Of a stretch of 64,000 bases of DNA, positions 21,473 through 31,365 are shown piece by piece. Below the pieces are notes generated by a model. It saw nothing but the letters and a program-made list of their open reading frames with translations. It searched no databases and was not told the DNA's origin. Origin of the DNA: Fomes fomentarius (Eukaryota; Basidiomycota; Agaricomycetes; Polyporales; Polyporaceae); NCBI GenBank assembly GCA_022606135.1, contig JABYQN010000017.1, positions 310,001 through 374,000 on the forward strand, in the 5' to 3' direction. The position numbers were made by a program, and so were the translations under genes. Position 1 is the first letter of the stretch, and the number at the start of each line of letters is the position of its first letter.

Positions 21473-24400
21473 TTACCCCCTCCTTAAGACACGCTTTCTC
21501 CTGGAGCGTGATAGGGGTCTGCGTATGTGGGAACACGAGATGATTCACCGGTCGATGTGCTTTCGGATGAGCTTGATGGAATTCCGCGATTGCCTCCTGT
21601 GCGTGCGGGAGCTTCGTGCGTGAAAGCCATTCGTTTTCGGTGTCCGGGTAACCCTTCCACTTCACGAGATACTCGATGCCCCGCTTGTTCCGAGTCGGGC
21701 GCGAGTCGAGCACTTCCTCAACCTCTACCTCCTCTTGCCCTTCTACCAGCTCGGCTGGCGGTCGTTCGAAGTTCGGTCCGTGGGCTTCCGTTTCGACGTA
21801 CGGAGTGAGGAGCGAGGCGTGAAATACGGGATGAATCCGCTTCCACATCCTTGGAATGTCCAGTTTGTAAGTGACCGGGCCGAGTACGTCAGTGATTTGG
21901 AATGGTCCGTGACGTTTAGCAGCAAGCTTAGCTTTCGGTTGTGTCGTCTTCAGATTCTTTCCGTCCAACCACACCTTGTCTCCGACCTTGAGGCCCAGGG
22001 TGTCCTTTCCCCAATCCCCATTATTCCGCTTCATCAACTCAGCTGCGAGTTCGAGGCTTGCGTCCGCCTCCTTCCGCATCTCTTCCAGCGCGCGAAGCCG
22101 TTCTTCCACACTTGGTACAGTCGACTCGACGTCTAGCACCGACGGGAACATACGCGGCGCAAAACCGTACCACAGTTCAAACGGCGATTTTCCGGTGGCG
22201 GAGTGGATGCGCGAGTTATGGCAGAACTCGGCGTAGGGTAGTAGCTTCACCCAGTCGTCCTGTCGGTAGTTGCAGAATGCACGTAAGTACTGTTCGACCT
22301 CCTGGTTGACTCTCTCAGTCTCGCCGTCGGTCTGTGGGTGGTACGCTGTACTGAGTGACGACTGAATACCAAGTTTCTCGAGCACACCTCGGGTTACTTT
22401 GCTTGCGAATTGTGGGCCTCTGTCCGATATCAGCTGGTCCCAGAGTCCAACGCGTCTGTACACGTTGTTGAATAGCAGGTCGACCGTTCCGTCGGCGTCG
22501 ATGGTCTTGTGGCAGGGCGTGAGGAATATCGCTTTTGTACTCCGGTCGACGGTGACGTTCAGGGCATCGTATCCTTCGGATGAAGGTAGGTCCGTAACGT
22601 AGTCTGTCGTAAGCGTCCCGAACGGTCTTGACGGAATCGCATTCGGGACGAGAGGTACGTGCGTTGCGTGACTCTGATTCTTGGTGGCTTGACAGACAGC
22701 ACATCCTCGCACGTAGTTACGGATGAATACAGACATACCGGGCCACCAGAATTCACGGCTCACTAACTCGTACGTCTTGAACCTCCCTGGGTGTCCGGCG
22801 ACTGGTGAGTCGTGATATCGTCGGACGATGTCTCGACGAAGCTCTGGGTCGTCTGGGATGTATACCTTGCCTCGGAATAGTACAAGACCATCTTCGTAAT
22901 TCCATTCTTGAATGTCCTTGACTAGGGACCGTGGCCCGTTCTTGAGAATAACTTCGAGGGCTTGTAGGACTTCGACGTCGCGTCTCGGTGCATCTCGAAT
23001 TCTCTGACGTAGGGCGGCGTCTCCAATCGAGTTGACCATGCACGGGCGTGTCGCCCGTATGCGGAAAAACTTTGGATCGAGGAGGACGTGGTCGCGATTG
23101 TCGTCCTCTACCCCCTCCTTATGGTCAGGTCGCCTCGACATGGCGTCACTACGATTTGTTGCTCCTGGCTTATGCACGAGTACGAAGTCAAATCTAGAGA
23201 GGAATAATGACCAACGTGCCTGGCGACGGTTCAGCTTTTGAGCTGTCTTGAAATATTCGAGGTTCTTGTGGTCTGTCCACACCTCGACTGTGTGTGGTGC
23301 GCCCTCGAGATAGTGTCGCCACGTCTCGAGTGCGCGTACTATCGCGAGGAGTTCTTTGTCGTAGATGTCGTAGTTCCGTTCCGCTTCCGACAGTGACTTT
23401 GACAGGTATGCAACCGGGTGCCAGAGGTCATCGGGCCCTTTCTGTGAAAGTATACCCCCGGTGGCGAAGTCCGAGGCGTCCACTTCGACCAGGTACGGTT
23501 TGTCAGCGTCGGGCATTACAAGAATGGGGGATGAAATGAACGCCTCTTTTAACAGCTCAAAAGCCTTCTGGCAGTGCATTGTCCATAACCATGGCACGTC
23601 TTTCTTTGTCAAGTCGAACAGTGGACGTGCGATCTTCGAGAAGTCCTTGATGAACCGTCGGTAGAAATTTCCGAATCCTAGGAACGCTTGGACATCCTTG
23701 ACCCTCTGTGGAACCGGCCATTCGGCAATACCGGCGACCTTGACTGGGTCCATGGCCAGTCTGTCGTGTGATATGATGAGCCCTAAATATTCGATCGAGT
23801 CTCGTTCGAAGAAACACTTCTCTGGTTTGAGGAATAGGTCATGTTCTTCGAGACGTCGGAGCACCTGGTTCACAATCTCCCTGTGCTCCCCGACTGTCTC
23901 CGTGAATACCAGAATGTCGTCCATATAGATAATGACTTTCCCCGTATCGATGAGGTCCTTGAAAGTCTCGTTCATCATTGCCTGAAATGTCGCCGGTGAG
24001 TTCATCAGGCCGAAGAACATGACAGTAGGTTCAAACAACCCGAGGTTTGTCTTGAACGCAGCCTTCCACTCGTCGCCCTCTTTGATGCGTACGTTGTTGT
24101 AACCCCAGCGGACGTCCATCTTTGAGAACACACGCGACCCCTTCAACTTGTCCACGAGTTCTGGTATGAGTGGGAGCGGGTACTCGTTCTTCACCGTCCC
24201 GGAGTTGAGGTATCTGTAATCCTGTACTGGCCGTAGCTTTCCGTCTTTCTTCTTAACGAAGAAAAATGGACTTGCCATGGGGGACTTGGACGGTCTTATA
24301 TACCCTTTTCTGGTGTGTTCGTCAACGAACGTCCGCAGCTCTACCTGCTCGGCTGGGCTGAGGGGGTAGATCTTGCACGGCTTCGGCTGGAAGTCGGGCT

Positions 24401-25730
24401 TGAGGTCAATGGCGTGGTCCCATGCCCTGCGATCTGGGAAGCGTTCAGACTCCCGTCGGTCGAAAACGCGTTGGAATCCTCGATACGGTGGGGGGACCAT
24501 TTCTTCGAAGGTCTGAGACCGCGTCTCTGCCGCTCGTTCAGCGAGCTCTTGTGCCTTGGTAAATCCTGCTCGTATGCGAGTAGTGTCAGCCAGTTCGTCT
24601 GATTGATATGGGGCGTCAGACTTAGCGGCAGGAGCCTCGTCTTGGCCGTAGGTTGTGAGTCCTGCGAGCCTCACTCCGAGGTTGGTCCATGCGTCCGGAA
24701 TGGTGGGTCGTTCGTCGTCATCTTCGGCGAACAGCCTCGTCGGCTCACTGTTTGGAGCCGTTCTGGTTTGGCTGACCGTCCGACGTCCCGCGACTTGTCG
24801 CGTGGGTTTGATAACGTGTGGTCCGAGTACGTCCTTGAAGAGCACCGTGTACTCACGGTGGGACGTTCGCGGGTCTGTAGTTGTGGTTGCGAGCGTCCGT
24901 GGGGTTCGCGCTCGGTCTGGTCGTGTGCGTACGTGTTGCACAGGTGGTCGGACGAGGGTGCATGTGGGGGGACAACGCGTCAAGTCGACGCGGTCAGTGG
25001 TCCAGTCTATCTGAGGGTTGTGTTCGTCGAGCCAGTCTGTTCCTAATATGACGTCGTGATCTCCGATGTCCGTGATGTAGAACTCTGCTCGTTCTTCGTG
25101 GTAGGACCGGCCGTCGTGCGAGTAGATGCGCACGGTCTGTGTCGTGCTGTGTTGTACCCAACCCATGATATTTTCTGAGCCGTCCACGTTCCGGACGGGG
25201 AACGGTTGCTGTAGGCGTTTCAGCGTGAATTGGTGGGTTTTGGCGAATCTAGAATGCATGATGAGTCCTTCTGCACCACTGTCGAGTAGTGCTCGTGCGC
25301 CGATTTTTCTGCCGGTGAAACGTCCAATGATATTAACTTCAAGAGTGATTGACGGTGTCTGTCGGTTACGAGTTGTGAAAGAAATAGATAACGATTTCGG
25401 ACAGAAACTGGACTCGCATGGGGCTAATACATTGTATCGATTTTGAGACGTGACTCCGGCGTATCGTACAGTCCCGGTCGACGGCGCGTCGACGGGACGT
25501 TCTAAAAATCCAGCGCGGTGGCGAGATCCTTCAACAGCGTGCTGGCCTCCTCCCTCTTGTCGGCGTCGAGGGTACCGACGTGCTTGATGAACCTGCTGAG
25601 CGATCTGATCGGGTCTTCTTCGGCTTCTTGAGCTTGGGACGGCGTGGGGTTCGACGACGTCTGAGCGACTGGCACTGCAGGCGTAGCGTCCAGTGCCCGC
25701 ACGCGCGGTCGCATAGTCTTCTGCGGGCAA
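21375..25730 (-). CDS. pol: Gypsy pol polyprotein with chromodomain
   Basis: An open frame of about 1,450 codons, expressed by -1 frameshifting from gag, so the first approximately 75 codons overlap gag and are not translated as pol. Domains in order (residue positions rough): protease with ALLDSGAEG near 150; reverse transcriptase about 480-660 with FSKMDVRWGYNNVRI and the catalytic YMDD; RNase H about 740-870 (WTDHKNLEYF at its end); the integrase zinc finger with the CAVCQATKN cysteines; the integrase core with TDYVTDLP, DRGPQF and AYHPQTDGETERVNQ; and a C-terminal chromodomain with YLVKWKGYPDTENEW, which marks a chromovirus and is expected to bind modified histone tails to guide insertion. 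No internal stop was seen, so the polyprotein is probably functional. Confidence 0.93.
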   Translation of the reverse strand: MPAEDYATARAGTGRYACSASRSDVVEPHAVPSSRSRRRPDQIAQQVHQARRYPRRRQEGGGQHAVEGSRHRAGFLERPVDAPSTGTVRYAGVTSQNRYNVLAPCESSFCPKSLSISFTTRNRQTPSITLEVNIIGRFTGRKIGARALLDSGAEGLIMHSRFAKTHQFTLKRLQQPFPVRNVDGSENIMGWVQHSTTQTVRIYSHDGRSYHEERAEFYITDIGDHDVILGTDWLDEHNPQIDWTTDRVDLTRCPPTCTLVRPPVQHVRTRPDRARTPRTLATTTTDPRTSHREYTVLFKDVLGPHVIKPTRQVAGRRTVSQTRTAPNSEPTRLFAEDDDERPTIPDAWTNLGVRLAGLTTYGQDEAPAAKSDAPYQSDELADTTRIRAGFTKAQELAERAAETRSQTFEEMVPPPYRGFQRVFDRRESERFPDRRAWDHAIDLKPDFQPKPCKIYPLSPAEQVELRTFVDEHTRKGYIRPSKSPMASPFFFVKKKDGKLRPVQDYRYLNSGTVKNEYPLPLIPELVDKLKGSRVFSKMDVRWGYNNVRIKEGDEWKAAFKTNLGLFEPTVMFFGLMNSPATFQAMMNETFKDLIDTGKVIIYMDDILVFTETVGEHREIVNQVLRRLEEHDLFLKPEKCFFERDSIEYLGLIISHDRLAMDPVKVAGIAEWPVPQRVKDVQAFLGFGNFYRRFIKDFSKIARPLFDLTKKDVPWLWTMHCQKAFELLKEAFISSPILVMPDADKPYLVEVDASDFATGGILSQKGPDDLWHPVAYLSKSLSEAERNYDIYDKELLAIVRALETWRHYLEGAPHTVEVWTDHKNLEYFKTAQKLNRRQARWSLFLSRFDFVLVHKPGATNRSDAMSRRPDHKEGVEDDNRDHVLLDPKFFRIRATRPCMVNSIGDAALRQRIRDAPRRDVEVLQALEVILKNGPRSLVKDIQEWNYEDGLVLFRGKVYIPDDPELRRDIVRRYHDSPVAGHPGRFKTYELVSREFWWPGMSVFIRNYVRGCAVCQATKNQSHATHVPLVPNAIPSRPFGTLTTDYVTDLPSSEGYDALNVTVDRSTKAIFLTPCHKTIDADGTVDLLFNNVYRRVGLWDQLISDRGPQFASKVTRGVLEKLGIQSSLSTAYHPQTDGETERVNQEVEQYLRAFCNYRQDDWVKLLPYAEFCHNSRIHSATGKSPFELWYGFAPRMFPSVLDVESTVPSVEERLRALEEMRKEADASLELAAELMKRNNGDWGKDTLGLKVGDKVWLDGKNLKTTQPKAKLAAKRHGPFQITDVLGPVTYKLDIPRMWKRIHPVFHASLLTPYVETEAHGPNFERPPAELVEGQEEVEVEEVLDSRPTRNKRGIEYLVKWKGYPDTENEWLSRTKLPHAQEAIAEFHQAHPKAHRPVNHLVFPHTQTPITLQEKACLKEGVMLRILLRLSMLIADRRPTYRSLMPRASCSLHR
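25502..25511 (-). promoter_or_regulatory. Putative -1 ribosomal frameshift site at gag stop
   Basis: The minus strand reads GGATTTTTAGAACG. In gag the codons are GAT TTT TAG. A -1 slip of the TTT codon on the T5 run gives TTT TTA GAA CGT, which enters pol (GFLERPVDAP) with no break. The two frames differ by -1, as required. Confidence 0.7.
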
Positions 25731-26566
25731 TCTCGCGCGACGTGCCCTGCGTGCGGTTTGCGGCAGTAGAAGCAGCCGCTCGTCTCGAACAGTTGCTTCT
25801 TCTGTTCGGCTGTGAGCGGAGTGCGTCTAACTGCGTCAACGTCCATCGGGACTACTTGGTCGTTGGAGGACGTTGTCGAAGGTGGGGGTCGGGTCTGAGC
25901 GGGGCGATCGGGGGTCTGCTGTGTCTTGAAAAAGGTATGAAGGCGCGCACCGTGATTTCCCTGACCCCAGCGTTTCTTTTCCAGTTCGCGTCCTCGGGTT
26001 TGAGCATCGACCTCTTTAGCGTACGACTTGTACGTATCGAGCTTGGTCGCGACTGGGTGGATGCGGTAGACGTCGTCGAGGATACCGGGGCGAAGGCCCT
26101 TTTTGAAGAAGTAGATCTGCGCCTCTTCGTCGTACTTGGTCTTGGGTGCCAGTATCTCGAACTCGGTGACGTATTGCTCGACCGTGCGTGAGCCTTGCTT
26201 GAGGTTCTCGAATGCGACCTGTGCTTCGCCCTTTTTGTCCGCGTACTCAAAGCGTACGTCGAACGCGTCAGTGACCGCTTTCAGCGATCCGTACTTCGGG
26301 ACGTGGGCAGTGTTACTTGCCAGTGCGTCTTCGTCCGCGATGATCTGTTCCATGACCATCTCGGCCCATGCGCCGGCTACATCGCCGTGCATGAAGCTGA
26401 GGAAGAGGATGACCTTTTTGCCCTCATCGTTGTATCGTGTCGCGTTCTGTCGAATGTAGAGTTCGAAGGCGAGTCGGAATCGCCGTGCTTGGTTTTTGTC
26501 GCCGGTGAACGGCTGGGGTTTGTTGCCGATGTCAGCCGTCTGTATGGTGGTGGTTGTGGCGGCCAT
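25502..26566 (-). CDS. gag: Gypsy gag, core part
   Basis: A 354-residue capsid/nucleocapsid protein starting MAATTTTIQTADIGNK. It holds a retrotransposon-gag capsid helix region (FRLAFELYIRQNATRYND) and one zinc knuckle, CFYCRKPHAGHVARDC, with C-x2-C-x6-H-x4-C spacing. The stop TAG is at 25502-25504, directly after a run of Ts. The same frame is open further upstream beyond this ATG, as far as a TAG at 27041-27043 and on the other side of it, so the true start may be earlier. Confidence 0.88.
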   Translation of the reverse strand: MAATTTTIQTADIGNKPQPFTGDKNQARRFRLAFELYIRQNATRYNDEGKKVILFLSFMHGDVAGAWAEMVMEQIIADEDALASNTAHVPKYGSLKAVTDAFDVRFEYADKKGEAQVAFENLKQGSRTVEQYVTEFEILAPKTKYDEEAQIYFFKKGLRPGILDDVYRIHPVATKLDTYKSYAKEVDAQTRGRELEKKRWGQGNHGARLHTFFKTQQTPDRPAQTRPPPSTTSSNDQVVPMDVDAVRRTPLTAEQKKQLFETSGCFYCRKPHAGHVARDCPQKTMRPRVRALDATPAVPVAQTSSNPTPSQAQEAEEDPIRSLSRFIKHVGTLDADKREEASTLLKDLATALDF

Positions 26567-27040
26567 CGTGGCCGCGGTTTCGGTGGAACTCGGGGTGGTA
26601 GCGAGAGCGTCGGGCGGTGGCGGGACGACGGGGGAAGCGGGGTCTATTATGGGCGACGGTGAGGGTGTTAGAGCGCGGAGGTCAGGTGCGTGCTCGTGTG
26701 GTAAGTGTGAAGAGGATGCGATGCGTAGAGGTGAGGGAGGGCGCGGCGTAGACGGCGGTGTGACGTGGGGTTCGGTCTGCTCTTCGCGTAGTTGCTGCGC
26801 GTACTGGTGCTCCTCCGGCGAGACGTACGGGTGTCCTTCGCGTGTCGAAAAGAACCAGCCGGGTTCTTCGGAGTCGTCTTCTGAGTCGTCGCCCGGGAAC
26901 CAGTCGATTTCCTCGCGGCCGCCTGGAGTCTGGATGAAGTACTGGCCGGCAGACTTCTGGACGTATTCGGGGGTGCGGCGTCCCGACGTGGGAGGGTCGG
27001 ACGGGGCGCGGAACCTGCCTGTGGAACTCGTGTTGGGCGT

Positions 27041-27538
27041 CTACTGCGCGCGCGCGCGACGCGAAGTTCGCGCGAGGGAGGGGAACGGAGTCGCGAGGTC
27101 TTCAACGACGCGCGCGGGGGTTCGGAATCGACTCCCGATAGTTAGACGGTCGTTCCGTCTCTCGATCTCGTATGGGCGGGGATGGAAGCTGTCTGGCTGA
27201 CGTCGTGGACTTTGGCACTGAACGTAGTCGACGATCTGGACGATCCAACGGCCCTCGTGATCGCGGGTTGCAACGGTACCAAAGTAGTAATACGTGTACT
27301 TCACCTGAGTGCCGATCCTCTCCGTAGTTATCTGAACTGCCGTATACGTGTCGTGCAGATCCTGCGGGCGGCGGCGGATCGTGCGAAAGAACGAGATCCA
27401 CCGATCTTCGAGCGTCTCGTTTTCAGCTAGCGCGTGGGGCTCGACGAAACGGTGATTAAAGGTTTGGTGGTATCGAAGCCGTGGCGTGGGTTCTAAAGCT
27501 TCTGGGTCCTGTTCGTCGATGTCGATGTAGATGGGCAT
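27041..27538 (-). CDS. Gypsy upstream reading frame in gag frame, ended by amber codon
   Basis: A 165-codon frame starting at ATG 27538, 40 bp inside the 5' LTR. It encodes MPIYIDIDEQDPEALEPTPR and ends CAG-TAG-ACG at 27043. It lies in exactly the same frame as gag. After the TAG the frame stays open for about 160 codons (for example EEIDWFPGDDSEDDSEEPGW) into the gag ATG at 26566. The most likely readings are an N-terminal gag extension with one nonsense change, or translation past the amber codon. I do not recognise the extension. Confidence 0.6.
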   Translation of the reverse strand: MPIYIDIDEQDPEALEPTPRLRYHQTFNHRFVEPHALAENETLEDRWISFFRTIRRRPQDLHDTYTAVQITTERIGTQVKYTYYYFGTVATRDHEGRWIVQIVDYVQCQSPRRQPDSFHPRPYEIERRNDRLTIGSRFRTPARVVEDLATPFPSLARTSRRARAQ

Positions 27539-27560
27539 TCACGGCGGGGCAGAGCGGAAC

Positions 27561-27571
27561 CTGGGGAGACT
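27561..27571 (-). promoter_or_regulatory. Putative self-priming site of gypsy element
   Basis: Seven bases inside the 5' LTR, the minus strand reads AGTCTCCCCAG. This is an exact 11-nt complement of CTGGGGAGACT in the LTR (minus strand, 27733-27723). No usual TGG tRNA primer site is seen at the LTR edge. Confidence 0.5.
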
Positions 27572-27578
27572 GTCCTAA

Positions 27579-27866
27579 TGTCAAGGCTTGGCGGGCGTTT
27601 GTCGGCTAGTCAGGCGAGGCGTTGAGTAGCGAGAGTACGAATGAATAGAGAAGCGAGAGTATCGAGAAGTACAGCAGCGTGGGACGGTACCGTAAGACGA
27701 GAAGGACAGTCTGGGGAGAAGAAGTCTCCCCAGCGACTATAAGAGCCCGTGAGTGATCCGATAGCTAGCTATCGATGAAGAGAACATGAGGCTCGAGGCA
27801 TGAGGCTACGGTACGTAGGGCGTCTATCGGCAATGAGCATGCTTAGACGCAGGAGAATCCGTAACA
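27579..27866 (-). repeat. Gypsy 5' LTR
   Basis: A 288-bp repeat identical by eye to 21185-21472. It contains a TATA-like CTTATAG (minus) and a hairpin CTGGGGAGA...TCTCCCCAG. CTGGC follows at 27867. Confidence 0.93.
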
Positions 27867-27871
27867 CTGGC

Positions 27872-29232
27872 CCGGGCCCCATTTAAGAAACGGCCTCTTC
27901 AGGTAACGAACGCCGCTAGTCTATCAGTATATCAGTGTGATCATAGGGTAATGACGAGTTCCAGGCAAAGTTCAGCTCTCATTACCAGGCGCGATTCGGC
28001 GAAGGGAAGCCCGTCAGAGTTGTTGTCCCAGTCGGTCGCGTTCAAGTGAAGGCCACGTGGTAGCAGCATTGTTTGTGCTTGTTGACGTCGGGCGAGGAGG
28101 CGCTAACATATATGCTAACATCTACATTCGAAGTTCATGATCGCAATTAATTACTTCACAAGCTCCGATGACGACTGATTCCTTGGCTTTACCTCTGCAG
28201 AGTCGCTCAACTGTTCAAGTTGAACTGACGACAATCTCGTCCTTTTGGCCCATTGAACACGGGGAGACGGCGGCTGAGAGGCGTCGAAGACGTTCCATTT
28301 GGAGAGCAGTGCTCAGTACGCACATGCACATTCGACTTCGCTAGTCTCTGTCACTAGTGTCCTCTGACTCGGAGGCATGTGTTGTTCTGGCGCTCCTCAG
28401 AAGCTTGATTTCGGACCGATAGGGTGATACGCCCTGAAGTCATTGCTTACTTCGTCTGCTGTGAACGACGGAAGCACATCAATGAAACCTGGCGTATGAG
28501 AACACCGAGATGTGGAGATATCGCGGCGGCCCTCTTGACGTAGAAATGACGGCATTGAAGAGGAAATGAAACGGTTCACACCCAAGCGGTGACCGCGTGT
28601 TCATTTCGTTTCCGACGGGCCAAGGGCGGCGATGATTTCCGAGTCTATCAATAGAGGTAGCCCGTAACCGTAAGTGTTTGTCCCGACAGGAAGGAGTCAG
28701 CTCGTACCGAGACTCAAGCTGTATCAAATCACAGAATAGGTCGCAGGCCTGATGATCCCGCCTGCAAAATATAGCTGAGTAATCGACATACAATTCAGCT
28801 AACGTGGCAATGACACCTATACCTGGCAGCTAGTTGGGGGGTGCATACAGACCACTGAACCGCATATGATGAGCTGGTGGTGGTGCATTAGCAGCGAGCA
28901 AAAATGTGAGTCATTAGGTAATACGGACTTGAGAGCTTCATAGTGGGCGATAGGACAGATCTGCGCATTGAATGAAGGTCGACGCAGCTGAGGAGGGATA
29001 CGAACTCACCAAATGCGAAGTCTCGGAGCCTGTATTGTCGTCTCTTCCCTTTCATCAAGTGGAGCAAGGTCCGTAGAAGAAGAGGCGTGCTGGTCTGGCG
29101 TGTGCTGTCACAAGTCCCGCGGACCGCTAGCCTCCCATACGAGCGCGTCGACCAGGCACAATGACGCATTCACAGGAAGTGACAGGGCTCTGCATAAGGA
29201 TTCTACTCGCCTCTCCGGGTCTGCGTTCCTCC
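27872..29232. other. Intergenic, no feature recognised
   Basis: About 1.4 kb between the gypsy insertion and hydrophobin 3, including the hydrophobin 3 promoter region. No supported gene. Confidence 0.5.
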
Positions 29233-29239
29233 TATAAAG
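29233..29239 (+). promoter_or_regulatory. TATA box of hydrophobin 3
   Basis: TATAAAG lies 88 bp upstream of the ATG at 29321. Confidence 0.65.
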
Positions 29240-29320
29240 TCATTCAGCACGTCGTCGAATGTCTTCAGCGAACACCGCAAAGCTTTGCTCGCGCCCTCCG
29301 TACTCACCATCGCATCCAAC

Positions 29321-29821
29321 ATGCTCTCTACGTTCATCTCCCTCTCCGTATTTGCAATCCTTGCCGCCGCCACCCCCGCGCCCAACCAGCAGGGAGGCGG
29401 ATCTGGAGGACAGCCCCCGGCGTCGTGCAGCACCGGCCCAATCCAGTGCTGCAGCCAGGTCGTCCCTGCGAAGAGCTCAGCTGCTGCCCCCATCCTGGGT
29501 GGGCTTGGGATCGTCGTCCAGGATGTCAACGCCCTCGTCGGCCTCAGCTGCTCGCCCATCAGCGTTGTGGGCGTCGGCACTGGAAACGCCTGGTACGTCT
29601 GGCTTCGCGTTCGTGCGCATTTAGGATATGCTTGTTAATGTTATACGTAGCTCCGCCCAAACCGTATGCTGCGAGAACAACTCCTTCGGTGCGTCAGACT
29701 CGGAGCCAGCTTGCATTTGAATCAACGTGACGTACTGGTGAAATGCTGATGCCATCTCGTTCCTTTCTCGTGTCCTACAGGGAGCCTCATCTCCATCGGC
29801 TGCTTGCCTATCACGCTTTGA
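29321..29821 (+). CDS. Class I hydrophobin 3
   Basis: Exons are 29321-29592, 29651-29688 and 29781-29821, spliced to 116 residues. The signal peptide is MLSTFISLSVFAILAAA. The mature N-terminus carries a Gly-rich insert (NQQGGGSGGQPPAS) not seen in the sister genes. The eight cysteines are intact: CSTGPIQCC, LSCSPISVVGVG, the Cys created by splicing TG|C, VCCENNSF, and SIGCLPITL at the end. It is closest to hydrophobin 1 (both have QDVNALVGL). It is intact and expected to be secreted. Confidence 0.93.
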
Positions 29822-31365
29822 ACGAGTCGCAAATGGACCAAGTAACATCAGACCTTTAGTTCGGGTGCAGTAGTCCCAGTTAACCGTGGTGCGGGTGCAG
29901 TTGCATATCGTGTGTCGTGTATCGCGTATCGTGTATCTTGCTCGAGTATCCCATGTATGCGTCTGTGTATGATTGTTTGTATGAACTATGGACGAGTTGC
30001 GTATATGTCCCATCCAGCAATGGTGTGATTTTGCGCGCTAACCGCGAAAACGTCGTTCTGAGGTTAGCTCAAGCTAGATATGATAAGGATAAGCTCAGAC
30101 ATGACGTACGGAATCTGTTGGTGGCCATTAACGCTTTTCAGAACGTACCACGGGCTGGATAGGGACGGCTATGTGCGCAACCGCGAAGCTTAATGGACAA
30201 ATGGGGATGATTAGGACCGGAGTCTTAACAAGTGCCAGCTCGGTAGCTATTGATGCAGCGAAGTGGTTATCGTGATAGCTTGACGGCTCGTCCTCCGATA
30301 CAACCCTTGTCTATTTTTCGCAATTGCATGCATGGATGGGGCATTGCGCTCGTTGAAAGGCGCATGATGAGTGGAACACTGAATAGGCTGCGGCTGTAAT
30401 ACCAACGGGGGATCGGACAATACAGAGACCCGTACCATGTGGACACGATGCCATCGGACTGAACATCGACTAGCGGAACGATTCCAAATCGCTGCATCCG
30501 AGGGTATGTGATGTCATTGGCCTCAAGGATGTAGGAAGCGATTCTGAATATGGTACGAGCGCATGCCCGCGGACGTAGAGTGGACCGAATGTGAGAACCT
30601 CCACACGCCTTCCGCGGCCCTCAGACATATGATGAATAGCCGCAGCGAGTTCTTCCGACAGTGGTCTCTCATCTCCCGCGATTCGATGCTGCAGCATGTC
30701 ATGAGTGCGGTACTCGCAGCGGATGGAATAGGTACACACATGCAGAGTATAGGCACCGACGGTCACAGCGACGCTTGATTATTGAAATGCGGGCGCCGAC
30801 CCCGCGGACAAGGACGCATAGTGGGGCGGGGCGGGAAGGACCCCAGAACGAGGCAAGTCATGACTATCAGGAAGAGATGGACGTCACTGGGTGCCCATCG
30901 TATGCGGATGCGTTAGTGTTTGCACCATTACTGATATACAGCAACGAAAACTCACGATGACGCACGAGGGCTGGGTCACCTATCCATTGGCTGAACCCTC
31001 ACGGAGGAGAAAACTGCTGCGACGCAGTGTTGTTCTGGCTGAGGATGCAATGATAGGCGTCTTCATTGCTAAGCGCAGTAAGGCACCACGCGCTGTACCT
31101 GTGACGTTCAGCGTAACGTTGGTACTCATATAAGTGGAGCAACAGTCGTAGCAGATGAGCAAATAACGGAGATCCCGAGGGCGAAGTCGCCGTTGCCTGT
31201 AAACGAACAATGGACACAGATGAGCGTGGAGCCAGCACGCGGTATGGAGTGTGATCAGCTGTATTGCGATGCATTATGCGCAACGAGCACGGGCGTAATT
31301 GGACTCACGATCTGGATAACAACAACGTCCGATCCATACAGCATGCATGGGCAGGGCCTCTGAAG
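29822..31365. other. Spacer with partial hydrophobin-cluster repeat module
   Basis: No gene. From about 30950 it contains elements that recur between the later hydrophobins: a tgacgcacgagggctg block, the string ctgtacctgtgacgttc followed by an atataagtggagc motif near 31130, and agccagcacgcggta near 31225. Confidence 0.55.

Larger units (their letters stand above)
21185..27866 (-). mobile_element. Ty3/gypsy chromovirus LTR retrotransposon, complete and young
   Basis: A 6,682-bp element transcribed on the minus strand. Two 288-bp LTRs (21185-21472, 27579-27866) look identical base for base and end in TG...CA. It is flanked by a perfect 5-bp duplication (CTGGC). A polypurine tract (minus AAGGAGGGGGTAA, 21473-21485) abuts the 3' LTR. 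Internal genes are gag, then pol in the -1 frame with protease, reverse transcriptase, RNase H, integrase and chromodomain. Coding is intact apart from one in-frame TAG in the leader part of gag. It inserted into the hydrophobin cluster between the pseudogene at 20461 and the gene at 29321. Confidence 0.95.

Noticed and set aside
26496..27200. Plus-strand frame of 234 codons opposite gypsy gag
   Set aside because: Antisense to the continuous gag frame and Gly/Ser/Arg-rich, as expected for a shadow.
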